A DNA stretch of 64,000 nucleotides from Billgrantia tianxiuensis (GTDB taxonomy: Bacteria > Pseudomonadota > Gammaproteobacteria > Pseudomonadales > Halomonadaceae), in NCBI RefSeq assembly GCF_009834345.1, contig NZ_CP035042.1, forward strand, positions 3,720,001-3,784,000, read 5' to 3'. Under the pieces are notes generated by a model. That model was given only the letters and a program-made list of their open reading frames with translations. It had not been told where the DNA came from and made no database searches. Below, in pieces: positions 28,311-38,023 of this stretch. The position numbers were made by a program, and so were the translations under genes. Each line of letters begins with the position of its first letter. Position 1 is the first letter of the stretch.

Positions 28311-31196
28311 ATGATGCTCAGCCTACGCCCCGGGGATGTCCGCCTCGATTGTCGGGCCACCGACTGGCGCGAAGCACTGGAGCAGGCCGCCGAGTCGCTG
28401 CATCAGTCGGGGCTGACCGCCCCCGCTTATCGCGACGGCCTGTTCCAGCGCGAGTCGCAATCCTCCACCTTTCTCGGCAATGCCATTGCCATTCCTCACG
28501 GCACGCCCGAGAGTCGCGAGCATGTGCGCAAGACCGGCGTACGTGTGCTGCAGTTTCCGGATGGCGTCGAGTGGCATGACGGCCAGCGCGTCCATGTACT
28601 GGTGAGCATTGCCGCCCAGAGCGACGAGCATCTCGACATCCTGCGCCAGCTCACCCATGTGCTCGATGACGACGGCGTCGGCGATCGCCTTGCCGCCGCA
28701 CGCTCCGCCGCCGAGGTTGCCGCCCTGCTGTCGAAAGCGGTGGTGGAGGCGCGCCTGGACGCCGAGACCCTGTGCCTCGGTTTCCCTGCTCGCGACACCC
28801 GCGAGTTGGCCCTGGCCGGAGCCGCCCGCCTGCGCCAGCTTGGCTGCGTCGAGAGCCGTTTCGTCGCTGCGGTGGCCGAGCGAGAACCGCTTCCACTCGG
28901 CCAGGGGCTGTGGCTGGCCGCCAGCGAGCATGGTGTGGAAAGTCCGGCACTGGCCCTGGCCACCCCCGAGGCGGAGCCGTCCGGCACCGACGCCGCGGTG
29001 AAGGGCGTGTTCTGCCTGGCGGCCCAGGGCGACGCCCATCGCGGCCTGCTGGAGCGTATCCTGGCGCTGCTCGACAGCGGCGCCGCGGCCGAACTGCCTG
29101 GCGCCGACGCCGCCACCGTGCTGGCCCGGCTGGCGGGCGAGTCGGCCATGGCCCATACCCGGCTCGCTCGGGTGCTCAACGCCCACGGCCTGCATGCCCG
29201 TCCAGCCAAGCAACTGGTGCAGGTCGCCCGGCATCAGGGCTTGCCCATCCAGGTGCGCCTGGCCGAAGGCGGCGGCGCCGCGGTGCCGGCCACCAGCCTG
29301 ACCAAGGTGATCAACCTCGGTGCCCGGCGCGGCCAGCAGTTGATCTTCTCCGCCGAGGGCGACAACGCCCAGGCGGCGCTCGACGCCGTCTGCCGGGCCG
29401 TGGCGGACGGACTCGGCGAACAGGTATTGCCCTTCGACGAGAGCCGCGAGCGCATCACACCACTCGCGGATGCCGCTCCCCCGGAGCCGCTGCCCGATGA
29501 CACTCCCCACCAGGGCGTGGCAGCCTCGCCGGGGCTCGCCATTGCCCCGGTCTTCGTGCTGCAGACACCACGTTTCGATTATCCCGAGCGTGCCGCCGAC
29601 CCCACCGAGCAGCAGCGGCGCCTGCAAAACGCCATCGGCGAGGGCGTGGCACAGCTCGAGGTGCTGGAGCGCGAAGCCCGCGGCGGCGAGGTGGCCCAGA
29701 TCCTCTCCATGCACGAGGAGATGCTGCGCGACCCCGAGCTGTTCGAGGCGGCCCGCGAGAGCATCCAGGACGGCCGCTCCGCAGAGGCCGCCTGGTGGGA
29801 TGCCATCGAGACCGCCGCCCATGCCCAGGAAATGCTCGCCGATCGGCTGCTCGCCGAACGCGCCGCCGACCTGCGCGACGTCGGACGCCGCGTACTCGGC
29901 ATTCTGTGCCAGGTGAGCCGACCGGAGCCGCCGGAAACGCCCTACATCCTGGTCACCGACGACATCGGCCCCTCCGACGTGGCGCGCCTCGACACGCGCC
30001 GGGTACGTGGCCTGCTCACCGCTCGCGGCGGTGCCACCGCGCACAGCGCCATCCTGGCCCGGGCGCTGGGCATTCCTGCCGTGGTGGGCGCCGGCGAGCG
30101 CGTACTGACGCTGGCAGGCGGCGAGGAGCTGATCCTCGACGGCGAGCGCGGCCGGGTGATCCCAGCGCCCTCCGCCGAGCGCCGCGCCGCCGCCGAGCAG
30201 CGCCTGGCAGAGCGCCAGCAACGCGAAGCCGAGGCGTGGGAGGCGCGCTTCGAGGAGGCTCGTACCCGCGACGGTCACCGCGTCGAAGTGGCCGCCAACC
30301 TGGGCAATACCGCCCATGCCGCCGATGCCGTGGAGCGCGGCGCCGAAGGCGTCGGCCTGCTGCGTACCGAATTCCTGTTCATGGCCCATGCCCAGGAGCC
30401 GGATCTCGACACCCAGATCGGCGAATACCGTGAGGCGCTCGATGCCCTCGACGGCCGCCCGCTGGTGGCCCGCACCCTGGACGTGGGCGGTGACAAGCCG
30501 CTGCCCTACTGGCCGGTTCCCCGGGAGGACAATCCCTTCCTCGGCCTGCGCGGCATTCGCCTGACCCTGACCCGCCCCGAGGTGCTCGAGACCCAGCTGC
30601 GCGCGCTGCTGATGGCGGCCGCTCCCGGCTCGGAGCAAGCGCCGAGGCCGCTGCGCATCATGCTGCCGATGATCAAGGACATCGCCGAGTTCCGCGCGGC
30701 ACGCGCCATTCTCGACCGCCTGCTTGACGAGATTCCTGCCGCCGAGCGTGCCACCGACGTGCAGCTCGGCGTGATGATCGAGGTACCCTCGGCCGCCCTG
30801 CTGGCACCGACGCTGGCCGCCGAAGTCGACTTCTTCTCGGTGGGCACCAATGACCTGACCCAGTACACGCTGGCCATCGACCGCGATCACCCCGCGCTCT
30901 CGGCCCAGGCCGACGGCCTGCACCCGGCGGTGCTGCGCCTGATCGAGATGACCGTGACGGCGGCCCATGCCCGCGGCAAGTGGGTCGGCGTTTGCGGCGA
31001 GCTGGCCAGCGATGCCCTGGCCGTGCCGGTGCTGGTCGGGCTCGGCGTCGACGAGCTCTCGGTCAGCGCACGACAGGTACCGCTGGTCAAGGCGCGGCTG
31101 CGCGAGTTCGACCTCGCCGAAGCCCGTGCCCAGGCCGAGCTGGCGCTGGCCCAGGCCACCAGTGAGGCGGTTCGCGACGCCCTGGAGGTGCGCTGA
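28311..31196 (+). CDS. fruB: PTS fructose-specific EIIA-HPr-EI fusion protein
   Basis: 961-aa multiphosphoryl transfer protein that carries phosphate from PEP to the membrane permease FruA. Domain order: EIIA-Fru (residues 1-150, active His63 in AIPHGTP), a middle linker domain, HPr (about 280-370, His295 in NAHGLHARPA), and enzyme I (about 400-961, His578 in GGATAHSAILARALGIPAVVGAG, plus the PEP-site blocks LRTEFLFM and EVPSAALL). All three phospho-histidines are present, so the chain is self-sufficient, as in pseudomonads. Start at 28311 or the next ATG at 28314; AGGAGA precedes. First gene of fruBKA under Cra operators. Confidence 0.95.
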   Translation: MMLSLRPGDVRLDCRATDWREALEQAAESLHQSGLTAPAYRDGLFQRESQSSTFLGNAIAIPHGTPESREHVRKTGVRVLQFPDGVEWHDGQRVHVLVSIAAQSDEHLDILRQLTHVLDDDGVGDRLAAARSAAEVAALLSKAVVEARLDAETLCLGFPARDTRELALAGAARLRQLGCVESRFVAAVAEREPLPLGQGLWLAASEHGVESPALALATPEAEPSGTDAAVKGVFCLAAQGDAHRGLLERILALLDSGAAAELPGADAATVLARLAGESAMAHTRLARVLNAHGLHARPAKQLVQVARHQGLPIQVRLAEGGGAAVPATSLTKVINLGARRGQQLIFSAEGDNAQAALDAVCRAVADGLGEQVLPFDESRERITPLADAAPPEPLPDDTPHQGVAASPGLAIAPVFVLQTPRFDYPERAADPTEQQRRLQNAIGEGVAQLEVLEREARGGEVAQILSMHEEMLRDPELFEAARESIQDGRSAEAAWWDAIETAAHAQEMLADRLLAERAADLRDVGRRVLGILCQVSRPEPPETPYILVTDDIGPSDVARLDTRRVRGLLTARGGATAHSAILARALGIPAVVGAGERVLTLAGGEELILDGERGRVIPAPSAERRAAAEQRLAERQQREAEAWEARFEEARTRDGHRVEVAANLGNTAHAADAVERGAEGVGLLRTEFLFMAHAQEPDLDTQIGEYREALDALDGRPLVARTLDVGGDKPLPYWPVPREDNPFLGLRGIRLTLTRPEVLETQLRALLMAAAPGSEQAPRPLRIMLPMIKDIAEFRAARAILDRLLDEIPAAERATDVQLGVMIEVPSAALLAPTLAAEVDFFSVGTNDLTQYTLAIDRDHPALSAQADGLHPAVLRLIEMTVTAAHARGKWVGVCGELASDALAVPVLVGLGVDELSVSARQVPLVKARLREFDLAEARAQAELALAQATSEAVRDALEVR

Positions 31197-32170
31197 TGGC
31201 CCGCGTGCTCACCCTGACGCTCAACCCCGCGCTGGATCTTTCCGTAAGCCTGGAGCGACTGACGCCGGGCGCGGTCAACCGCACCCGCGAGACCCACCTG
31301 ACGGCGGCCGGCAAGGGCGTCAACGTGGCCCGGGTGCTGGCCGATCTCGGCCACGATGTCACCGTGTCGGGCTTTCTCGGCGCCGACAACGACGGCCCCT
31401 TCCTGCGCGCCTTCGAAGCCACGGGCGTAGAGGACGCCTTCCTGCGCGTGCCCGGCGAGACTCGCATCAACGCCAAGCTCGCCGAAGCCGACGGCCGGGT
31501 CACCGACATCAATGGACCCGGCGCCGCCATCGATGCCGCCGCCTGGCAGCGCCTGCTCGACGGTCTCGATACGCGTATCGGTGATCCAAGGCGACGGCCC
31601 GACGCCGTGGTAATCGCCGGCAGCCTGCCGCCCGGCGTGGCGCCGGCCGATCTCTCCGTGCTCACCGCCCGCCTGCGCGAAGCCGGGCTGTCGGTATGGG
31701 TCGATACCAGCGGCGAAGCGTTGACCCGGGCCATCGAGGCTCGCGCCACCGCGGTCAAGCCCAACGAACAGGAACTCACTGCCTGGGCCGGCGAGAGCCT
31801 GGAAAACGCCGAGGCACGGCTCAAGGCAGCGCTGCGTCTGTATGCCGCCGGCATCGAGGAGGCCGTGGTCTCCGCCGGCCCCGCCGGCGTGCTGTGGGTC
31901 AGCCGCCGCGGCGCCTGGCAGGCCATGCCGCCGCGCCTGGCGGTCGCCAGCACCGTGGGAGCCGGCGATACCCTGCTTGCCGCCCTGCTTCACGGTGTGC
32001 TGTCGGGCCACCCTCCCGATCAGGCCTTGCGCCTGGCCACCGCCCTTTCTGCCGAATCGGTTCGTCACGTAGGCGTGGGCAATCTCCACGCCGACGACTT
32101 CCCGCAACTCCAACAACAGACCCGCGTACGTCGCCTCAATGACGTCGACGCAGGGGGAGCCCTCGCATGA
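31196..32170 (+). CDS. fruK: 1-phosphofructokinase
   Basis: 324-aa PfkB-family kinase that phosphorylates fructose 1-phosphate to fructose 1,6-bisphosphate. TLTLNPALDLSV and GGKGVNVA-type segment AAGKGVNVARVLADLG form the sugar site; SLPPGV and the anion-hole motif VGAGDTLLAALL (catalytic Asp) the phosphoryl-transfer site. It overlaps fruB (TGATG) and fruA (ATGA), so the three are one translational unit. Confidence 0.95.
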   Translation: MARVLTLTLNPALDLSVSLERLTPGAVNRTRETHLTAAGKGVNVARVLADLGHDVTVSGFLGADNDGPFLRAFEATGVEDAFLRVPGETRINAKLAEADGRVTDINGPGAAIDAAAWQRLLDGLDTRIGDPRRRPDAVVIAGSLPPGVAPADLSVLTARLREAGLSVWVDTSGEALTRAIEARATAVKPNEQELTAWAGESLENAEARLKAALRLYAAGIEEAVVSAGPAGVLWVSRRGAWQAMPPRLAVASTVGAGDTLLAALLHGVLSGHPPDQALRLATALSAESVRHVGVGNLHADDFPQLQQQTRVRRLNDVDAGGALA

Positions 32171-33915
32171 ACGTGATCATCGTTACCGCCTGCCCCAGCG
32201 GCATGGCCACCACTTTCCTCGCCGCCCGTCGCCTGGAGCAGGCCGCCCGTCGGCTGGGTTGGCAAGCCAGCGTCGAAATGCACAGCCAGCTCGAAACCGT
32301 CGAGCCCGCCTCGGCCGAAGCCATTGCCGCAGCCGACCTGGTCGTGGTTGCCGCCGATCCGATCCCTGCCGCCGAACGCTTTGCCGGCAAGCGCCTGTTC
32401 CAAGCGACCGTCAACGAGGCACTGCCCGACCCCGAGGCGTTCCTGCAACGCGCCCACCGCGAGGCCGACACCTTCACGCCTCCCGCCGCCAGCACAGCCC
32501 CGCCTGTCCGGCAGGCAGCCCCCGGTGGCAGCCGGATCGTCGCCGTGACCGCCTGCCCCACCGGGGTGGCCCATACCTTCATGGCCGCCGAGGCACTGAG
32601 TGAGGCGGGCAGGAGTCTTGGCCATGCGATCCGGGTGGAGACCCAAGGCTCCGTCGGCGCCCAGGACAAGCTCACCGACGAGGAGATCGCCGCAGCCGAC
32701 GTCGTGATCCTTGCCTGCGATATCGAGGTCGACCCGACCCGCTTCGCCGGCAAGCGCATCTATCGCACCTCCACCGGCAACGCGCTCAAGAAGCCCCGAC
32801 CGACCATAGAGGCAGCCCTCGACCAGGCCGAGGTGGAGGACACCGCCAACGCCTCACGCCGCAGCGAGGCGAAAAAGAGCCTGAAGGAAAAAGGCGTCTA
32901 CAAGCACCTGCTCACAGGCGTCTCCTTCATGCTGCCCATGGTGGTGGCCGGCGGCCTGTTGATCGCACTCTCCTTCGTCTTCGGCATCGAGGCCTTCGAA
33001 CAGGAGGGTACGCTGGCCGCGGCGCTGATGCAGATCGGCGGTGGCACCGCCTTCGCCCTGATGATTCCGGTACTGGCCGGCTACATCGCCTACTCCATCG
33101 CCGACCGACCCGGCATCGCCCCGGGTATGATCGGCGGCATGCTGGCGGCGGATATCGGCGCTGGCTTCATCGGCGGCATTCTCGCTGGCTTCCTCGCCGG
33201 CTACGTGGCGCTGGCGGTGAGCCGGCACGTCAAGTTGCCGAAGAGCGTCGAGTCGCTCAAGCCGATCCTGATCATTCCGCTGATCGCCAGCCTGGTGACC
33301 GGGCTGACCATGATCTACGTGATCGGCGAGCCGGTGGCGGCGATCCTCGCCGGCCTGACCAGCTTCCTCGCCGGCATGAGCTCTGCCAATGCCGTGCTGC
33401 TCGGCATCCTGCTCGGCGCCATGATGTGCTTCGACCTGGGTGGGCCGGTCAACAAGGCGGCTTATACCTTCGGTGTTGGCCTGCTCTCCACCCAGACCTA
33501 TGCGCCGATGGCGGCGATCATGGCCGCCGGCATGGTGCCGGCCATCGGCATGGGCATCGCCAGCTTCGTCGCCCGCCACAAGTTCTCAGAGCCGGAGCGC
33601 GAAGCGGGCAAGGCATCGTTCGTGCTGGGGTTGTGCTTCATCAGTGAGGGCGCCATCCCCTTCGCCGCCAAGGACCCGCTGCGCGTCATCCCGACCTGCA
33701 TGCTGGGCGGCGCCATCACCGGAGCCCTCTCCATGCTGGTCGGCGCGCAGCTGATGGCTCCCCATGGCGGCATCTTCGTGCTGCTGATTCCCAACGCTAT
33801 CACCCCGGTAGTGCTCTATCTCGGCGCTATCGTCGCCGGCTCGCTGATCACCGGCCTGGGCTACGCTGCGATCAAGCGCGGCGCGGCACCGGTGGCGGTG
33901 GGCGCCACCGCCTGA
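32167..33915 (+). CDS. fruA: PTS fructose permease EIIB'-EIIB-EIIC
   Basis: 582-aa membrane permease that imports fructose as fructose 1-phosphate. Two EIIB-like domains precede the channel: the second has the phospho-cysteine Cys130 in VTACPTGVAHTFMAAEAL, and the first (EIIB') has a matching TACPSGMATTF with Cys9, which E. coli FruA has lost. The EIIC part (from about residue 235) has some nine membrane segments with FMLPMVVAGGLLIAL and GGPVNKAAYTFG. It ends the fru operon; a hairpin follows. Confidence 0.94.
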   Translation: MNVIIVTACPSGMATTFLAARRLEQAARRLGWQASVEMHSQLETVEPASAEAIAAADLVVVAADPIPAAERFAGKRLFQATVNEALPDPEAFLQRAHREADTFTPPAASTAPPVRQAAPGGSRIVAVTACPTGVAHTFMAAEALSEAGRSLGHAIRVETQGSVGAQDKLTDEEIAAADVVILACDIEVDPTRFAGKRIYRTSTGNALKKPRPTIEAALDQAEVEDTANASRRSEAKKSLKEKGVYKHLLTGVSFMLPMVVAGGLLIALSFVFGIEAFEQEGTLAAALMQIGGGTAFALMIPVLAGYIAYSIADRPGIAPGMIGGMLAADIGAGFIGGILAGFLAGYVALAVSRHVKLPKSVESLKPILIIPLIASLVTGLTMIYVIGEPVAAILAGLTSFLAGMSSANAVLLGILLGAMMCFDLGGPVNKAAYTFGVGLLSTQTYAPMAAIMAAGMVPAIGMGIASFVARHKFSEPEREAGKASFVLGLCFISEGAIPFAAKDPLRVIPTCMLGGAITGALSMLVGAQLMAPHGGIFVLLIPNAITPVVLYLGAIVAGSLITGLGYAAIKRGAAPVAVGATA

Positions 33916-33935
33916 CGCCTCCATAACAGGCGTTC

Positions 33936-33980
33936 AAGCGCCGATGCACGCCGCCCGTTGGACGACATGCATCGGCGCTT
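33936..33980 (+). terminator. Hairpin after fruA
   Basis: A 13-bp perfect inverted repeat (AAGCGCCGATGCA / TGCATCGGCGCTT) around a 19-base loop, 20 bp after the fruA stop. The T tract is short (TTTC), so it may act as a pause or mRNA-stabilising 3' end more than a strong terminator. Confidence 0.55.
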
Positions 33981-34017
33981 TCGCGTAAGTACCGCTAATC
34001 GCGCCTGATCAACGGAT

Positions 34018-34044
34018 AAAAAAAGCCCGGCCAGAAGGCCGGGC
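34018..34044 (-). terminator. Intrinsic terminator of zwf-pgl-eda
   Basis: On the minus strand GCCCGGCC-TTCT-GGCCGGGC is followed by seven T residues, 56 bp past the eda stop. A textbook Rho-independent terminator. Confidence 0.9.
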
Positions 34045-34099
34045 ACAATGACAGCAACTGGCTGCCAAGAGAGCACGAGAAAGAGGTCAGTTAAGCCGC

Positions 34100-34762
34100 T
34101 CAGTGATGAAAACGCTGGGCGGCTTCCTTGGCGAGCTGGCGGATGCCGTTCCAGTCCTCGGCCTCGACCAGGGACTTCGGCGTCAGCCAGGAGCCACCCA
34201 CGCACATCACGTTCTTCAGCGCCAGGTAGTCCTCGGCGTTGTCGAGGTTGATGCCGCCGGTGGGACAGAAACGCGCTTCGGGAATCGGTCCGGCAAAGGC
34301 CTTCAGCGCCTTGACGCCGCCGCTGGCCTCGGCAGGGAAGAACTTGAAGCGGCGGTAGCCGTATTGCCAGCCGGTCATCAGTTCGGACACCGTGGCCACG
34401 CCGGGCAGCATCGGCACCGGGCTGGTGACACCATAGCGGTATAACGCCTCGGTGGTACCGGGCGTGACCACGAAATCGGCACCTACCTGCTCGCTCTGGC
34501 GATACTGCGCCGGGGTCAGCACGGTTCCCACGCCAATGCTGGCCTGCGGCAGGGCCTCCTTGAGACGGCGAATCGCCTCCAGGGCACAGTCGGTGCGCAG
34601 GGTCACTTCCAGCACGGTGAGCCCCCCCTCGACCAGGGCGCGGCCCAGCGGCACGGCATCTTCCACCCGCTCGATGGCCAGCACCGGGATGACCTCGGCC
34701 TTGAGGCAGATGCTGTCGAGTTCGGTGGTGCGCGTGGACGGCAGCTGTTTCTCGATGGTCAT
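34100..34762 (-). CDS. eda: KDPG/KHG aldolase
   Basis: 220-aa class I aldolase splitting KDPG into pyruvate and glyceraldehyde 3-phosphate, the last Entner-Doudoroff step. VIPVLAIERVEDAVPLGRALVEGG, the Glu in LEVTLRT, VGTVLTPAQ and the Schiff-base lysine region YRRFKFFPAEASGG are all present, then FCPTGGI for the phosphate. The ATG at 34762 has GGAG upstream; a TTG at 34768 is less likely. Last gene of zwf-pgl-eda. Confidence 0.95.
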   Translation of the reverse strand: MTIEKQLPSTRTTELDSICLKAEVIPVLAIERVEDAVPLGRALVEGGLTVLEVTLRTDCALEAIRRLKEALPQASIGVGTVLTPAQYRQSEQVGADFVVTPGTTEALYRYGVTSPVPMLPGVATVSELMTGWQYGYRRFKFFPAEASGGVKALKAFAGPIPEARFCPTGGINLDNAEDYLALKNVMCVGGSWLTPKSLVEAEDWNGIRQLAKEAAQRFHH

Positions 34763-34777
34763 GAGCAAGACTCCAGT

Positions 34778-35455
34778 TCAGGGGGCCCAGTAGACAGCCA
34801 GTGGGCAGGAAAGAAAGGCGCGGATCGGCAATTCACGCGAATCGTCGCCGGACAGGGCGCGGGCCAAAACGCTGCGCTTGTCGTCGCCGGTGATGTGCAA
34901 CACGTGGCGACGCGCCTGGTGCAGCCGGTCGGCGCTGAGGGTGATGCGCGCCTGGGGCTGGCTCGGCGTACGCGTGGCCAGTACCGGAGCGTCGGTGGTG
35001 AGCCCCAGCTCCAGCTCGCGGCTGTCGGGAAACAGCGAGGCGGTATGACCGTCGCCACCCATGCCCAGCACCACCAGGCTGGCCGGCCACGACAACGCCT
35101 CGATACGCCGGGTCACCGCCTCGACACCCTGCTCGGGCGTCTCGTCGTCGGTGGTCAGCGAGACGAAGCTGGCCGCCTCCGCCTGGTCCTGCAGCAGGTG
35201 GCGCCGTACCAGCCGGGCATTGCTCGCCTCGTCGGTCTCGCTCACCCAGCGCTCGTCGGCCAGGGTCACGTCGACCCGCTCCCAGGGCAACGACTGTCTG
35301 GCCAGAGCCTGGAAGAAAGGCACCGGGGTGGAGCCTCCGGAGAGCACTAGCAGGGCTCTGTCGTTCTGGCTCAGATCCTGGCGCAGCGCTTCGGCGGCGG
35401 CTTCGGCAAGCTGCTCGGCGAGCTGCTCGCGCGGCCCGGCTGCTAGATTCGTCAT
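34778..35455 (-). CDS. pgl: 6-phosphogluconolactonase
   Basis: 225-aa DevB-type lactonase hydrolysing 6-phosphogluconolactone between Zwf and Edd. LLVLSGGSTPVPFFQALA, VTLADERWV, VVLGMGGDGHTASLFP and the late ITLSADRL motif are the family's blocks. ATG at 35455 with GAGGA upstream; an ATG at 35485 lacks a good site. It sits between zwf (54-bp gap) and eda. Confidence 0.94.
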   Translation of the reverse strand: MTNLAAGPREQLAEQLAEAAAEALRQDLSQNDRALLVLSGGSTPVPFFQALARQSLPWERVDVTLADERWVSETDEASNARLVRRHLLQDQAEAASFVSLTTDDETPEQGVEAVTRRIEALSWPASLVVLGMGGDGHTASLFPDSRELELGLTTDAPVLATRTPSQPQARITLSADRLHQARRHVLHITGDDKRSVLARALSGDDSRELPIRAFLSCPLAVYWAP

Positions 35456-35509
35456 GTCAGTAGTCCTCGTACCAGCTGCGCCCATCCTGGGTAATCATGG
35501 CGATGGAGG

Positions 35510-36964
35510 CTACCGGCCCCAGGAGCCGGCGGGGTAACGCCGTGGCGGCTCGCCCATCTCCTTCCAGGCGGCGACCAGGCTGTCGCACCAGTGCCAGGCG
35601 TGCTCGACCTCGTCGCGACGCACGAACAAGTACTGGCGCCCCTTCATCACTTCCAGCAGCAGACGCTCGTAAGCATCGGGAATGCGCGCCTGGGGAAAGG
35701 CGCTGCCGAAATCCAGATGCAGCGGGCCACGGCGCAGGCGCATGCCGCGATCCAGACCGCTATCCTTGGTAAGCACCTCGAGCGCGATACCTTCGTCGGG
35801 CTGCAGGCGAATGACCAGCTTGTTGGCGGCCAGGTTGCGCTGGTCGGGATCGAAGATGTAGTGCGCCTGCTGGCGAAAGTGGATCACGATCTGCGAGAGC
35901 TTCTCGGGCATGCGCTTGCCGGTGCGCAGGTAGAACGGCACCCCAGCCCAGCGCCAGTTGGAGACGCCGGTCTTCATGGCGACGAAGGTCTCGGTGCCGC
36001 TCTCGAGGTTGGCGCCCTCCTCCTCGAGGTAGCCGGGAACGCCCTTGCCGTTGATGGTGCCGGCAATGTACTGGCCGCGCACCACGTCGCGATTCAGCTT
36101 GGCCTCGCTGAAGGGCTGCAGTGCCTTGAGCACCTTGACCTTCTCGTCGCGGATGGCATCGGCATCCAGGTTGGCCGGCGGATCCATGGCGATCAGGCAG
36201 ACCAGTTGCAGCAGGTGGTTCTGCACCATGTCGCGCAGCTGGCCGGCACGGTCGAAGTAGCCCCAGCGCCCCTCGATGCCGACCTGCTCGGCCACGGTGA
36301 TTTCGACGTGGGAGATATGGTTCTGGTTCCACTGGGTGCCGAACAGGGGATTGGCAAAACGCAGCGCGATCAGGTTCTGAACGGTTTCTTTGCCGAGGTA
36401 GTGGTCGATTCGATAGACCCGCGACTCCGGGAACACTTCGCCGATGGCGTCGTTGATCTCGCAGGAGGACTCGAAGTCGTAACCGATCGGCTTCTCGACC
36501 ACCACGCGGGAGAGATCGTCCAGGCATTCGCCGGCCTGCAGGTTGCGGCAGATATCGCCATACAGGCTCGCCGGCACGGCAAGGTAGACCACCAGGGGAC
36601 AGACCACGGTGTCATGGCGTACGGCCTTGCGCCATTCGCTTATGCCACGGTAGCCCTCGGCGGTGGCGAAATCGAGCTGCAGGTAGTCGAGACGCGCGGT
36701 GAAGCGTTTGATTGCCCCACGATCGAGTTCGGCAGGCTTGACGTAGGTCTGCAGGGTTTCGGCCACGCGTCGCCGGAAAGCGTCGGACTCCATCTCCTGA
36801 CGGGCCAGCCCCAGGATACGGGTATCGTCGTGTAGCAGACCTTCGCGGTCGAGATGGTAGAGTGCCGGGTAGAGCTTGCGCAGCGACAGGTCGCCCAAGG
36901 CACCGAACAGCGCGAGATCGATGACTGGCCGGCTCTCTTCCTCAGGCCGCTTGCTTGCGTTCAT
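35510..36964 (-). CDS. zwf: Glucose-6-phosphate 1-dehydrogenase
   Basis: 484-aa NAD(P)-dependent enzyme. The coenzyme loop [17 protein letters not shown] lies near residue 20, the substrate and catalytic block [14 protein letters not shown] near 185, and VVEKPIGYD before it. The C-terminal half is complete to [11 protein letters not shown] prefer the ATG at 36964, preceded by GGGGGCGG, over the one at 36976. First gene of zwf-pgl-eda, divergent from hexR, with a promoter and a palindrome upstream. Confidence 0.96.
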   Translation of the reverse strand: MNASKRPEEESRPVIDLALFGALGDLSLRKLYPALYHLDREGLLHDDTRILGLARQEMESDAFRRRVAETLQTYVKPAELDRGAIKRFTARLDYLQLDFATAEGYRGISEWRKAVRHDTVVCPLVVYLAVPASLYGDICRNLQAGECLDDLSRVVVEKPIGYDFESSCEINDAIGEVFPESRVYRIDHYLGKETVQNLIALRFANPLFGTQWNQNHISHVEITVAEQVGIEGRWGYFDRAGQLRDMVQNHLLQLVCLIAMDPPANLDADAIRDEKVKVLKALQPFSEAKLNRDVVRGQYIAGTINGKGVPGYLEEEGANLESGTETFVAMKTGVSNWRWAGVPFYLRTGKRMPEKLSQIVIHFRQQAHYIFDPDQRNLAANKLVIRLQPDEGIALEVLTKDSGLDRGMRLRRGPLHLDFGSAFPQARIPDAYERLLLEVMKGRQYLFVRRDEVEHAWHWCDSLVAAWKEMGEPPRRYPAGSWGR

Positions 36965-36993
36965 GTCCGCCCCCATCTGGTTAACTTACATAA

Positions 36994-37022
36994 AAAGTAC
37001 GCAAAAACAGGCTTGGCATCAA
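36994..37022 (-). promoter_or_regulatory. Candidate zwf promoter
   Basis: Minus strand: TTGATG, 17 bases, TACTTT, 30 bp before the zwf ATG. Confidence 0.4.
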
Positions 37023-37031
37023 CTGATTTTT

Positions 37032-37043
37032 TGTAATATTACA
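37032..37043 (-). promoter_or_regulatory. Palindromic operator TGTAATATTACA before zwf
   Basis: A perfect 12-bp palindrome just upstream of the candidate -35 box of zwf. It has the same TGTAAnnTTACA form as the site at the edd promoter. HexR, encoded next door, is the likely ligand. Confidence 0.5.
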
Positions 37044-37116
37044 CCCAAAATAGAGGTTTCCGATCCTTCAATTCGCGCCCGCCCCGACTCCGCGATAGGA
37101 TAGCCGGCGTCAATGT

Positions 37117-37131
37117 TGTTAAATCACTACA
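37117..37131 (+). promoter_or_regulatory. Weak HexR-like site before hexR
   Basis: TGTTAAATCACTACA agrees with 12 of 15 positions of the HexR consensus, 29 bp before the hexR ATG. It could allow autoregulation. Confidence 0.3.
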
Positions 37132-37159
37132 TTATCAGCTTTAGAGAGTCTCTTCTGCC

Positions 37160-38020
37160 ATGGCCCACGACCTGCTGCAACGAATCCGCCAACGCCTCGA
37201 TGAGCTCAACCGCTCCGAGCGCAAGGTAGCAGACGTCATCCTGGCCGATCCGGCCCGGGCCACCGGTCTGAGCATTGCCAGTCTGGCCCAGGCGGCTTCC
37301 GTCAGTGAGCCCACGGTCAACCGCTTCTGCCGTAGTTTCAATGCCAAGGGCTATCCCGATTTCAAGATCAAGCTAGCCCAGAGCCTGGCCGGGGGCACCC
37401 CCTATGTCAGCCAGTCGGTGGAGCCGGGCGATGGTGCCGCGGACTACACGCGCAAGATCTTCGGCGCTACCATCGCCGCCCTGGACGAGGCCAGCCGCAC
37501 CATCGACCCGGCCCGCATCGAGCGGGTGGTGGACTACCTGATCCAGGCCAAGCAGATCCACTTCTTCGGTCTCGGCGCATCCGGTGCCGTGGCTCAGGAT
37601 GCCCAGCACAAGTTCTTCCGCTTCAATCTTCCGGTCACTTCCTACGTCGACGTGCTGATGCAGCGCATGGTCGCATCGGCCTGCCATACCGGCGACGTGG
37701 TGGTGGTGATCTCCTGGACCGGTCGCACCCGCGAGCTGGTCGAGATCGCCCAACTCGCGCGCGAGAGCGGCGCCGTGGTACTGGGTATCACCGCCCCCGG
37801 CTCGCCGCTGGCGGCGGAGTGCACCGAGACGCTCGAAGTACCCACGCCGGAGGACACCGACGTCTACATGCCGATGACTTCGCGCATGATCCAGCTCACC
37901 CTGATCGACGTGCTGGCCACCGGCGTCACCCTGCGCCGCGGCGAGGATTTCCTGCCCCACCTGAAGAAGATCAAGGACAGCCTGCGGGAAACCCGCTACC
38001 CGCCCGGTGCGCGCGGCTAA
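37160..38020 (+). CDS. hexR: Transcriptional regulator HexR, RpiR family
   Basis: 286-aa regulator with an N-terminal RpiR helix-turn-helix ([21 protein letters not shown] ... [23 protein letters not shown]) and a C-terminal SIS sugar-phosphate domain ([22 protein letters not shown] ... [21 protein letters not shown]). HexR binds KDPG and represses or activates Entner-Doudoroff genes. It is divergent from zwf-pgl-eda, the common HexR arrangement, and palindromes suitable for it lie in this gap and before edd. It converges with dgoA with only 3 bp between. Confidence 0.93.
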   Translation: MAHDLLQRIRQRLDELNRSERKVADVILADPARATGLSIASLAQAASVSEPTVNRFCRSFNAKGYPDFKIKLAQSLAGGTPYVSQSVEPGDGAADYTRKIFGATIAALDEASRTIDPARIERVVDYLIQAKQIHFFGLGASGAVAQDAQHKFFRFNLPVTSYVDVLMQRMVASACHTGDVVVVISWTGRTRELVEIAQLARESGAVVLGITAPGSPLAAECTETLEVPTPEDTDVYMPMTSRMIQLTLIDVLATGVTLRRGEDFLPHLKKIKDSLRETRYPPGARG

Positions 38021-38023
38021 ACT

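Noticed and set aside
28323..30968. 881-aa open frame antisense to fruB
   Set aside because: It mirrors the codon periodicity of a GC-rich gene and shows no domain; fruB on the other strand has three intact phospho-histidine domains.
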